The notes under the pieces: model-generated
What the model was told of the DNA's origin: nothing
What the model saw: only the letters and a program-made list of their open reading frames with translations
Databases searched by the model: none
Shown: positions 1 to 5,534 of the stretch, in pieces
How the letters are laid out: every line of letters starts with the position of its first letter
Numbering within the stretch: position 1 is the stretch's first letter
Translations under genes and position numbers: made by a program
Assembly (NCBI GenBank): GCA_026386835.1
Contig: JAPLMV010000087.1
Location: forward strand, 1-5,534
Direction of reading: 5' to 3'
Source of the DNA: Planctomycetota bacterium
GTDB taxonomy: Bacteria > Planctomycetota > Phycisphaerae > Sedimentisphaerales > Anaerobacaceae
Length of the DNA stretch: 5,534 bases

Positions 1-1
1 G

Positions 2-142
2 AAAGTTATTCTCGATTCCGACCTTGCTGATCTGTATGGAGTAACTACTAAGCGACTAAATGAACAGGTTCGACGTAACAAGGAAAGATTCCCCACCGAC
101 TTTATGTTTCAATTAACCGAAAATGAAGATTGCCAGCTTTAA
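2..142 (+). pseudogene. ORF6N-domain protein, 3'-truncated remnant (5' end outside window)
   Basis: The open frame entering from the left edge encodes 46 residues and stops at 140-142. The core reads KVILDSDLADLYGV, then TKRLNEQVRRNKERFP, then TDFMFQLTENE, which is the conserved part of the ORF6N domain. This is a small DNA-binding-type domain known from phage antirepressor-like proteins and common as scattered genes in bacterial chromosomes. Family members normally continue well past the FQLT segment. Here only five or six unrelated residues follow before the stop, and the last 20 bases lie inside the exonuclease gene in another frame. I infer a gene cut at its 3' side at about 119-125, exactly where the neighbour starts. 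Domain recognition is from memory of the motif. The upstream part is not visible, so a naturally short variant cannot be fully excluded. Confidence 0.7.
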
Positions 143-893
143 TGTCAACTCCCTGCGGTCTCGGCTGCCTGTGGTGCTGGACTGGCTCACTGAGAATCAG
201 CCGGACGTATTATGCGTTCAGGAAACAAAGGTGCAGGACGTCGATTTCCCTGCTGAGCCGTTCGACCAGGCAGGCTATAACTACATTTTCAAAGGCCAAA
301 AGAGTTATAACGGCGTAGCCATTTTCTGCAAAGATAAACCCACAAATGTTGAGTTCGGCCTTGATGATGAGCCGCAAGACCAGCCGCGGCTGATTAAGGC
401 GGAAATCAAAAGTATCGCTATTGTAAATACTTACGTTCCGCAGGGCTATCTGCCCGATTCCGAGAAGTTTCAATATAAGCTGGATTGGTTCAGCCGGCTG
501 CGCAGATATTTTGAAAAGCATTTCAAGCCCGCTGACCCTGTTATCTGGGTCGGTGATTTGAATATTGCACCTGAGCCGATAGACGTTTATGACCCAAAGG
601 CACTGCTCGGCCATGTGTGTTACCATCCGGCAGTACACCAGGCACTGCAACAAGTTATGCAATGGGGGTTTGTGGATATATTCAGGATGCACAATAAAAA
701 TGCCGGCGAATATACCTTCTGGGATTATCGAATGATAAATTCATTTAAGCGGAATCTCGGGTGGCGGCTGGACCATATTATGGCGACAAAGCCGTTGGCC
801 GAAAAATGCACTGCCTGCCGCATCGATAAAAAACCGAGAATCGCTGAAAAGCCCAGCGACCACACGCCAATCGTCGCTGAATTTGACTGGTAA
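123..893 (+). CDS. xth: Exonuclease III-type AP endonuclease
   Basis: This 256-residue protein belongs to the ExoIII/AP endonuclease family (endonuclease/exonuclease/phosphatase fold). These enzymes cut DNA 5' of abasic sites and trim 3' blocking groups in base excision repair; the protein is cytoplasmic with no signal peptide. Its length is close to E. coli Xth (268). All expected active-site positions are visible: N7 in SFNVNS, E34 in QETK, Y104 in TYVPQG, D145 and N147 in GDLNIAP, D217 in RLDHI, and D246-H247 in KPSDH. The ATG at 123 is chosen because MKIASFNVNSLRSRL matches the usual N-terminus of the family. No Shine-Dalgarno-like sequence precedes it; upstream is the broken ORF6N frame, which overlaps by 20 bases, so initiation may be coupled to that frame or weak. 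It converges on tRNA-Gln. The symbol xth (xthA in E. coli) is by family assignment. Confidence 0.95.
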   Translation: MKIASFNVNSLRSRLPVVLDWLTENQPDVLCVQETKVQDVDFPAEPFDQAGYNYIFKGQKSYNGVAIFCKDKPTNVEFGLDDEPQDQPRLIKAEIKSIAIVNTYVPQGYLPDSEKFQYKLDWFSRLRRYFEKHFKPADPVIWVGDLNIAPEPIDVYDPKALLGHVCYHPAVHQALQQVMQWGFVDIFRMHNKNAGEYTFWDYRMINSFKRNLGWRLDHIMATKPLAEKCTACRIDKKPRIAEKPSDHTPIVAEFDW

Positions 894-916
894 AAAATCT
901 GATGTATCCAAATAAA

Positions 917-942
917 CCCTGGTTTTTACATAAAAAACAGGG
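917..942 (-). terminator. Hairpin terminator between exonuclease III and tRNA-Gln
   Basis: CCCTG (917-921) pairs with CAGGG (938-942), and the stem continues through T923-A928 with T931-A936, leaving one G-A mismatch and a tiny loop. Read on the minus strand the hairpin is followed by TTTATTT, as expected for an intrinsic terminator of the tRNA-Gln transcript, whose gene ends 11 bases earlier. On the plus strand no T tract follows, so it is a weaker stop for the exonuclease gene, although a convergent arrangement would suit a shared terminator. Confidence 0.55.
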
Positions 943-953
943 CATTAAATGAA

Positions 954-1024
954 CTGGGGTACTAGGATTCGAACCTAGACAAACTGATCCAGAGTCAGTT
1001 GTGCTACCGTTACACTATACCCCA
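954..1024 (-). tRNA. tRNA-Gln(CUG)
   Basis: The minus strand folds as a complete cloverleaf of 71 bases including the discriminator. The acceptor stem UGGGGUA pairs with UACCCCA. The anticodon stem ACUGA/UCAGU closes the loop CUCUGGA with anticodon CUG (plus-strand CAG at 990-992). The T arm is CUAGG-UUCGAAU-CCUAG. The weak U1-A72 pair and discriminator G73 are known identity elements of bacterial glutamine tRNA and support the assignment beyond the anticodon. The 3' CCA is not encoded: the bases after G73 read TTC, so the tail must be added by tRNA nucleotidyltransferase. It is convergent with the exonuclease gene. Confidence 0.96.
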
Positions 1025-1030
1025 ATTTAG

Positions 1031-1058
1031 TTCATACTTCATAGTTCGTAGTTTGTAG
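1031..1058 (+). repeat. Four degenerate tandem heptamers
   Basis: Consecutive 7-base units read TTCATAC, TTCATAG, TTCGTAG and TTTGTAG. Neighbouring units differ at one position each, so this is a drifting tandem repeat with a 7-base period. It lies immediately upstream of tRNA-Gln (minus-strand sense) and overlaps its candidate -10 box. The preceding bases AATTTAG could be a further eroded unit. Confidence 0.6.
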
Positions 1059-1066
1059 AAAATCAA
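1038..1066 (-). promoter_or_regulatory. Candidate promoter of tRNA-Gln
   Basis: On the minus strand a -35-like TTGATT (1066-1061) is separated by 17 bases from a -10-like TATGAA (1043-1038), which lies 13 bases before the mature 5' end of tRNA-Gln. Spacing and position fit a sigma70-type promoter with a very short leader. Both boxes deviate from consensus, and the -10 box sits in a 7-base repeat run, so the match may be partly fortuitous. Confidence 0.35.
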
Positions 1067-1229
1067 CGGCAAACAAAACAGGGGGTCACTTTATACTTAT
1101 CGAGTTAATTTAGCAAGAAAATTAAGCATAAATTGACCAAAAGCGCGCAGATTTTGACAAGACAATGAACGTTTTTTTACAAAAAATTACAAAAAATGAA
1201 TACTTTTTTAACACTTTTTTACACCCTAA

Positions 1230-1249
1230 TTTCGTTTCAAAAAACGAAA
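1230..1249. other. Perfect AT-rich inverted repeat (hairpin)
   Basis: TTTCGTTT (1230-1237) and AAACGAAA (1242-1249) form an uninterrupted 8-base stem with loop CAAA. Neither side has a clean T tract after a GC-rich stem, so a terminator role is not well supported. A smaller hairpin, TCGAAA-CAA-TTTCGA, follows at 1277-1291. The role is unknown. Confidence 0.5.
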
Positions 1250-1261
1250 AAAAGCTTTAAG

Positions 1262-1282
1262 TTCTAAACTCAAAACTCGAAA
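1262..1282 (-). repeat. Three degenerate tandem heptamers, inverted orientation
   Basis: Plus-strand units TTCTAAA, CTCAAAA and CTCGAAA read on the minus strand as TTTCGAG, TTTTGAG and TTTAGAA. They have the same 7-base period and T-rich/purine pattern as the run at 1031-1058, but on the opposite strand. The units are degenerate, so the relation between the two runs is suggestive only. Confidence 0.45.
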
Positions 1283-1363
1283 CAATTTCGAATGAAAAAA
1301 ACAAAAAAATTCAAAAATGCGGTTGTGCCTGGCAGGACACATAGAAGTTTAATCCGTCATTGG

Positions 1364-1401
1364 TCCGCCATAGGGGGATATCCGACTCCGCCTGCGGCGA
1401 A
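1364..1401. repeat. Pair of related 15-base hairpin modules
   Basis: TCCGCC-ATA-GGGGGA (1364-1378) and TCCGCC-TGC-GGCGAA (1387-1401) are two versions of one imperfect hairpin: an identical left arm, a 3-base loop and a right arm with one or two mismatches. They start 23 bases apart and are separated by TATCCGAC. This is the most GC-rich patch of the spacer and may be part of an interspersed repeat or a structured RNA. Confidence 0.45.
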
Positions 1402-1658
1402 AGTGTAAAACGCAAAACTACAGAAGAAGTGTTTTATAACCAGCTGACATAAAGTTGAGGGCTTTCGGAGAGGAAGAGGAAAACAGCGTTGTCTAAGGCC
1501 CACGTTATAACTTGCAATAGCGATTATTAGTTCAGTTATCAAAGAGATTATAAGACGAAGTCGGGAGAGCAAGAAAATGGTAATATTAACCAGGAGAAGT
1601 GAGAATTTGGCTTGCAAAAGATGGGGATAAAAGGTAAATTACTTTTTTGTCAGTCGAA

Positions 1659-1696
1659 TGTTCATCGGTAGTTCCGTGGTCGCAAAACGATGAACA
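1659..1696. repeat. 9-base inverted repeat upstream of tRNA-Tyr
   Basis: TGTTCATCG (1659-1667) and CGATGAACA (1688-1696) are perfect reverse complements separated by 20 bases, ending 6 bases before the mature tRNA-Tyr. They could form a stem in the tRNA leader or a paired protein site. No clear -35/-10 pair is visible in the same stretch, so its role is open. Confidence 0.45.
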
Positions 1697-1702
1697 AAAT
1701 CA

Positions 1703-1785
1703 GGGTCGGTGCCCGAGAGGCCAAAGGGGATGGGCTGTAAACCCATTGGCGTAAGCCTACGTTGGTTCGACTCCAACCCGGCCCA
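1703..1785 (+). tRNA. tRNA-Tyr(GUA)
   Basis: A class II tRNA of 83 bases including discriminator A1785. The acceptor stem GGGUCGG pairs with CCGGCCC with one U-G wobble. The D stem is CCC/GGG. The anticodon stem AUGGG/CCCAU closes the loop CUGUAAA with anticodon GUA at 1737-1739. The long variable arm contains GGC-GUAA-GCC (1748-1757), as known for bacterial tyrosine tRNA. The T arm is GUUGG-UUCGACU-CCAAC. No CCA is encoded: GTGAAG follows. No terminator is visible between this gene and the ATG 134 bases downstream, so read-through into the glucan gene is possible. Confidence 0.96.
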
Positions 1786-1907
1786 GTGAAGTAGTTGAGG
1801 GTGATAAAAGGGATAGATTGCGCAGAAGGTGCATTTATTCAGAATCAAGCGAAGTTTTGTTTTTGTCGCAGTTTATTTTATTACCGTAGTAAAACGAGAG
1901 CAGAAAC

Positions 1908-1915
1908 AAGAGGGA
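1908..1915 (+). promoter_or_regulatory. Ribosome binding site deciding the GH57-GT5 start
   Basis: AAGAGGGA lies just before the ATG at 1919, with GAGGG four bases from it. It favours this start over the in-frame ATG at 1829, which lacks a comparable site and would add 30 residues not resembling the start of a GH57 domain. Confidence 0.7.
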
Positions 1916-1918
1916 AAA

Positions 1919-4654
1919 ATGGCAATAGCAACATTTTACTTTCAGCTTCATCAGCCATTCCGGCTACACCCCGACAAGAACAAATTTCTATGGGAGCAGC
2001 GGAACAAAGAGGTTTTCGAAAAGGTTGCGGAAAAGTGTTATCTTCCGGCAACGAGGATGTTTACGGAACTGATAGGCGAGCATCCGAAATTCAAGATTAC
2101 GATGAGCATGTCGGGGACATTTCTTGAGCAGGCGCAGTTGTATAAGCCGGAAGTAATCAGGGCATTGCAGCAGTTGCTGGACTCAGGCAAGAGCAAAAAG
2201 CAGGTTGAATTTCTTGAAGAGACATATTACCACTCTCTTGTAAGTTTATTTCCAGACCCTAAAAGGCAGGAGTTTCGGGAGCAGGTTTCACTGCACAGGG
2301 CAAAAATGGAGGAAATTTTTGGGATAACGCCCAAGTCATTCAGGAATACCGAACTTATGTACAACAACGAGATAGCTGACGTTGTGGCGGATATGGGATT
2401 TAAGGCGATTTTGTGCGAAAAGCGGGGCGATATGTACGGGCTGAAAGAAGGCAGGCTCGTGTCTCCCAACGCGATATTCCGAGCCAAAGGGAACGATTTG
2501 ATCGTTATGGCGCGAAACAGGGAGATGAGTGATGATGTTGCGTACAGATTTCCTCACACACCGATTACGGCAGAGCAGTATGCAGCGAACATTGCAAAAA
2601 TCGACGGCGAGGCGGTACTTTTGGGATATGACTACGAGCACATCGGGGAGCATATATGGGCAGACAAGGGGATATTCGAGTTCTGGAGGTCGCTGCCGAA
2701 GATGCTGGAGCAGCACAGCAATATAAAGATAGCAAATCCGAGTGAGGTAGCGAAATTATTTAAGAAGGTAGATTGTCCGATTGCGGATATTCACGGGTTA
2801 TCGACATCATCGTGGGCAGATGCAAACAGGGACACGTTCGGGTGGCTTGGGAACAAAACTCAGCAGGAAATTTTTATTCGCATAAAAGACCTTGAGGAAG
2901 AAATCAAAAAGACGGGCGGGGAGCTTTTGACAAAATGGAGGCATCTGACAACATCAGACCAGGTTTATTTTATTCATGAAAGCAGCGGTTCGGACCACGC
3001 TGTGCATTCGTATTTCAGCCCTTACGGGTCAATTGGAGAGGCGGTAAGGATAATTACCGACAAGTTGTGGGGGCTGGAGAAATCGGCAGAGACATTTTAC
3101 ATTTTAAAGAAGACTGAAAGGACGCCGGTAATAATCATAAGTCCAGAAACGGACCGGCTGCCGAGCGAAGGGATGGGGGAGTTTGCAAGATATGTTTCTG
3201 GTAAGAGCGGCGGGATGGGCGAGGTGGTTTCTGCGTTGTGCAGGGGCCTTGCGGACAAAAAGGTTTTGACATACGTGATTACGCTTAATTTGAAGAAGAT
3301 ATTCCTTCAAAAATCGGGGATAAGCAAGGACGAATACATAAAAAAGATATATCACTTGGCGCATGAAAATATCAAAATGGTGGATTCGGCTGTGTTTGAA
3401 AACTATTCGAGTCCTTATGACGGCGACCCGCGAGTAACGGCGGCGGAATTTCAGAAAAATATAAGAAATCACATGATTAAGGAAATAATCTCGGAGCACG
3501 GTGGCAGAGGGATTATTCATACTCATGACTGGATGGCAGGCGGGATTGTAGCGGCGTTTGCGAAACTAAGAAATATTCCGCTGCTTCACACGGTTCATAA
3601 CACGCACACAGGTCACATACCGCTGGATATGTTTTACGGGATAAATCTCGGAGAGATGTGGGAGAATATGTACTTTTCAAACGACAGCGGGAGGCAATGT
3701 ATCGATTGCCAGGCGACGGCGATAAAGAGTGCGACGCTTGTGAATTATGTGGGCAAGAGATTTTTGGAGGAGACGATAAGGGATTACTTCATGGACAGGC
3801 ATTTTCTGCCATGGAGTGTAAGGGAGGAGACGAAGGTAAAATATCATTTTGGTTCTGTGATAGCGATACCGAACGGAATTTCGCCTGCGATGTACCCTGA
3901 AAACCAGACTGAAAATCCGCAGTTTGACCGGCCTGGACTTGCGAAAAAATATGGGATAGACGATGACGTTATAAATGCAAAAAAACTTAATTTAATCAAG
4001 TTTCAGAAGAAAACCGGACTGCAGGTTAATCCGCAGGCAATACTTTTATACTGGCCTTCACGGCTGGACCAGATGCAAAAAGGGGTGGAGCTTCTGGAGG
4101 ATATTGCGCTGAAATTTGTAATTGAGCATTCTGATGTGCAGATAGGGATTGTCGGCAACCCGGTTGGAAACGACAGAAGTCACGCGGAGATACTTGGCAG
4201 AATTGCCTGTTCGTCGGGCGGAAAAATCACATACTGTACGTTTGACGATGATCTGAGCATACTCGGATATGCGGCGGCAAGCGATGTATTCGGGGCTTCG
4301 TTGTATGAACCTTTTGGACAAATAGATGTGATAGGGAATCTTTTCGGGGCAACTGCGACAAACCGTGATACCGGCGGGTATCACGATAAGATTGTGCCAT
4401 TGAGACTTAAGAAGCTTGGAGCACCGAAGGATCTCGGCAACGGGGTGCTTTTCAAGGATTATAGCTCAAGCGGATTGTGGTGGGGGCTGGATACAACGGT
4501 GCAGAACCACAGGTATTTCAGAAAAAATCCGCAGGAATGGGAAAGGCAGGCAAAAAGAATAATGCAGGAAACCAAACAGAAATGGGATCTTAGCAATATG
4601 GTGGCAGACTACTTGACAGCGTACCAGCGGCTGTTAGGATATTCACTGATTTAA
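1919..4654 (+). CDS. GH57 alpha-amylase-like / GT5 glycogen synthase-like fusion protein
   Basis: A 911-residue, apparently cytoplasmic protein with two catalytic domains. Residues about 1-395 are a GH57 domain of the alpha-amylase-like type: HQP at 11-13, FRNTE with presumed nucleophile E145, YDYEHIGEH with presumed acid/base D238, and SWADANRD at 298-305. Residues about 402-905 are a GT5 glycogen/starch synthase domain: KSGGMGE at 429-435 (the KxGGxG ADP/UDP-glucose loop), HTHDW at 534-538, HTVHN at 557-561, PSRLDQMQKG with R715 and K721, YEPFG with E797, and RDTGG at 816-820. Known chemistry is hydrolysis or transfer of alpha-1,4-glucan for GH57 and glucosyl transfer from a sugar nucleotide for GT5. 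I infer a bifunctional enzyme of storage-glucan metabolism; which GH57 reaction it performs is not decidable. The start at 1919 is set by the Shine-Dalgarno site and by the typical GH57 opening MAIATFYFQLHQP. Arginine codons are mostly AGA/AGG (30 of 43), unlike both neighbours. Confidence 0.9.
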   Translation: MAIATFYFQLHQPFRLHPDKNKFLWEQRNKEVFEKVAEKCYLPATRMFTELIGEHPKFKITMSMSGTFLEQAQLYKPEVIRALQQLLDSGKSKKQVEFLEETYYHSLVSLFPDPKRQEFREQVSLHRAKMEEIFGITPKSFRNTELMYNNEIADVVADMGFKAILCEKRGDMYGLKEGRLVSPNAIFRAKGNDLIVMARNREMSDDVAYRFPHTPITAEQYAANIAKIDGEAVLLGYDYEHIGEHIWADKGIFEFWRSLPKMLEQHSNIKIANPSEVAKLFKKVDCPIADIHGLSTSSWADANRDTFGWLGNKTQQEIFIRIKDLEEEIKKTGGELLTKWRHLTTSDQVYFIHESSGSDHAVHSYFSPYGSIGEAVRIITDKLWGLEKSAETFYILKKTERTPVIIISPETDRLPSEGMGEFARYVSGKSGGMGEVVSALCRGLADKKVLTYVITLNLKKIFLQKSGISKDEYIKKIYHLAHENIKMVDSAVFENYSSPYDGDPRVTAAEFQKNIRNHMIKEIISEHGGRGIIHTHDWMAGGIVAAFAKLRNIPLLHTVHNTHTGHIPLDMFYGINLGEMWENMYFSNDSGRQCIDCQATAIKSATLVNYVGKRFLEETIRDYFMDRHFLPWSVREETKVKYHFGSVIAIPNGISPAMYPENQTENPQFDRPGLAKKYGIDDDVINAKKLNLIKFQKKTGLQVNPQAILLYWPSRLDQMQKGVELLEDIALKFVIEHSDVQIGIVGNPVGNDRSHAEILGRIACSSGGKITYCTFDDDLSILGYAAASDVFGASLYEPFGQIDVIGNLFGATATNRDTGGYHDKIVPLRLKKLGAPKDLGNGVLFKDYSSSGLWWGLDTTVQNHRYFRKNPQEWERQAKRIMQETKQKWDLSNMVADYLTAYQRLLGYSLI

Positions 4655-4725
4655 TATAGCGGTTTTTGAATTATCAGCAGCATTATAGTTCGATATAGGC
4701 GGTCTGTGAGCAGAATCCAGAAGAT
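4655..4725. other. Short spacer after the glucan gene
   Basis: Seventy-one bases with no clear hairpin-plus-T-tract terminator and no clear promoter boxes. This allows co-transcription of the oxidoreductase with the GH57-GT5 gene but does not prove it. Confidence 0.4.
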
Positions 4726-5534
4726 ATGAAGAAATCAATTAAACAAGCTCCTTTGCGGCTCGGCATTGTCGGGCTGGTACATGGACATGTCGGGGGGTTT
4801 TTAAAACGTTCACAAACGAAAAAAGAAGTTGAGATTGTCGGGGTGGCAGAGCCGAACAAATCTCTATCGGATAGTTATGCCTCACGCTATCATCTCAATG
4901 CAAATTTGTTTTACACTACTCTGGAAGAGATGTTGTATAAGACCAGACCGCAGGCCGTTGCGGTATTCACAAGCCCCTTTGAGCACAGACGTATCGTTGA
5001 AACCTGCGCATCGAGAGCCGTCCATGTAATGATGGAAAAACCGCCGGCAGTTAATATGGAACATGCTCGAGCGATTGAGCAAGCGGCACGGAAAGGAAAT
5101 ATCCAGGTCGTGGTCAACTACGAAACCACCTGGCATCGCAGCAATCTGGCAGCTTACACAATCGCATGCAGAGAAAAGGCCATTGGGGACATCCGCAAGG
5201 TTGTAATTCACGACGGACATCGCGGCCCAAAGGAAATCGGCTGTCCCCCTGAATTTCTCGAGTGGCTTACCGACCCGGTACTCAATGGCGGCGGTGCATT
5301 GATGGATTTTGGATGCTATGGTGCGGATATGATAACGTGGCTTATGGATGGACAAAAGCCGGTCTCTGTCACAGCAGTAACACAGCAAATAAAGCCCGAG
5401 GTGTACCCCAAGGTCGATGACGAGGCAACAATTGTGCTGACTTATCCGAAGGCACAGGGAATCATACAAGCCTCGTGGAACTGGCCTTTCGAGCGGAAGG
5501 ATATGGAGGTTTACGGGCAAAAGGGTTATGTTCA
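4726..5534 (+). CDS. Gfo/Idh/MocA family NAD(P)-dependent oxidoreductase, 3'-partial
   Basis: The frame stays open to the right edge, giving 269 visible residues of a family usually 330-450 long. An N-terminal Rossmann fold begins RLGIVGLVHGHVGG (11-24, GxxG nucleotide-binding turn). The acidic AEPN at 41-44 ends the second strand, and MEKPP at 103-107 carries the family's EKP motif with K105. The C-terminal half contains GGGALMDFGCYGAD (188-201). Family members oxidise or reduce sugars, inositols or related polyols, or act in sugar-derivative hydrolysis; the substrate cannot be assigned here. D194 is kept, but the position often held by catalytic His is Tyr198, as in the glucose-fructose oxidoreductase type. 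No signal peptide is seen. ATG 4726 is the first start after an in-frame TAG at 4696; the only Shine-Dalgarno hint is AGAAG two bases before it, which is poor. The gene may be in an operon with the preceding one. Confidence 0.88.
   Translation, partial: MKKSIKQAPLRLGIVGLVHGHVGGFLKRSQTKKEVEIVGVAEPNKSLSDSYASRYHLNANLFYTTLEEMLYKTRPQAVAVFTSPFEHRRIVETCASRAVHVMMEKPPAVNMEHARAIEQAARKGNIQVVVNYETTWHRSNLAAYTIACREKAIGDIRKVVIHDGHRGPKEIGCPPEFLEWLTDPVLNGGGALMDFGCYGADMITWLMDGQKPVSVTAVTQQIKPEVYPKVDDEATIVLTYPKAQGIIQASWNWPFERKDMEVYGQKGYV

Larger units (their letters stand above)
1025..1702. other. Gene-free spacer between the two tRNA genes
   Basis: I see no convincing coding region here on either strand. The first 300 bases are very AT-rich, with many A and T homopolymer tracts between 1171 and 1320. 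From about 1320 the composition becomes more balanced and includes hairpin-forming patches. The longest open frame (minus strand, 1357-1617, 86 codons) needs a TTG start, has no ribosome binding site, and resembles no family I know. The part from 1402 to 1640 shows no clear structure or protein similarity by eye. It could be decayed sequence, an untranslated regulatory region or an unrecognised small RNA. Confidence 0.6.

Noticed and set aside
1357..1617. Minus-strand open frame of 86 codons with a hydrophobic N-terminus.
   Set aside because: It starts at TTG, has no ribosome binding site, runs through the hairpin modules and matches no family I recognise; it looks like chance in an AT-rich spacer.
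954..1785. Genomic island or integrated element bounded by the two tRNA genes.
   Set aside because: No integrase, no duplicated tRNA 3' end and no cargo genes are visible between or beside them.
1639..1848. Minus-strand open frame of 69 codons across tRNA-Tyr.
   Set aside because: Its central residues are simply the antisense translation of the tRNA, a familiar spurious protein.
1857..1884. Promoter-like TTGTTT, 16 bases, TATTAC upstream of the GH57-GT5 gene.
   Set aside because: Both boxes are weak and the stretch is T-rich, so such matches are expected by chance; not listed as a feature.
1829..1918. Longer start for the GH57-GT5 gene, adding 30 residues that resemble a membrane segment.
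   Set aside because: The ATG at 1919 has a good Shine-Dalgarno site and begins the standard GH57 N-terminus; the extra residues do not fit a signal peptide followed by a mature GH57 domain.
4882..5520. Minus-strand open frame of 212 codons opposite the oxidoreductase gene.
   Set aside because: The plus strand encodes clear Gfo/Idh/MocA motifs across the same stretch; the antisense frame is a shadow with no family features.

Overview
This is a bacterial chromosomal segment of moderate GC content with ordinary housekeeping and metabolic genes. The taxon cannot be fixed from the window. A planctomycete-like bacterium (Phycisphaerae type) is my low-confidence guess. It rests on the GH57-GT5 fusion, a Gfo/Idh/MocA oxidoreductase of the tyrosine subtype, a stray ORF6N-domain remnant and tRNA genes without an encoded CCA.

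Left part (1-953): the window opens in the last 46 codons of an ORF6N-domain gene that breaks off just after the conserved core. Its stop codon lies inside the next gene, a complete exonuclease III-type AP endonuclease (123-893) with every catalytic residue in place. A hairpin at 917-942 separates this gene from a convergent tRNA-Gln(CUG) on the minus strand (954-1024) and probably terminates the tRNA transcript.

Middle part (1025-1702): about 680 bases without a convincing gene. It holds a run of degenerate 7-base repeats that overlaps the best tRNA-Gln promoter candidate, a strongly AT-rich section with roughly phased A/T tracts, a second 7-base repeat run in opposite orientation, a more GC-rich patch with two related hairpin modules, and a 9-base inverted repeat just before tRNA-Tyr(GUA) (1703-1785).

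Right part (1786-5534): a 911-residue protein joins an N-terminal GH57 alpha-amylase-like domain to a C-terminal GT5 glycogen/starch-synthase-like domain, with both sets of catalytic motifs intact. It is followed 71 bases later by a Gfo/Idh/MocA NAD(P)-dependent oxidoreductase that runs off the right edge. The fusion puts a glucan-cleaving or glucan-transferring activity and a glucan-extending activity in one chain, so storage alpha-glucan metabolism is its likely role. The oxidoreductase may be co-transcribed, but its substrate cannot be read from the sequence. I found no defence system, CRISPR array, insertion sequence or secondary-metabolite cluster.
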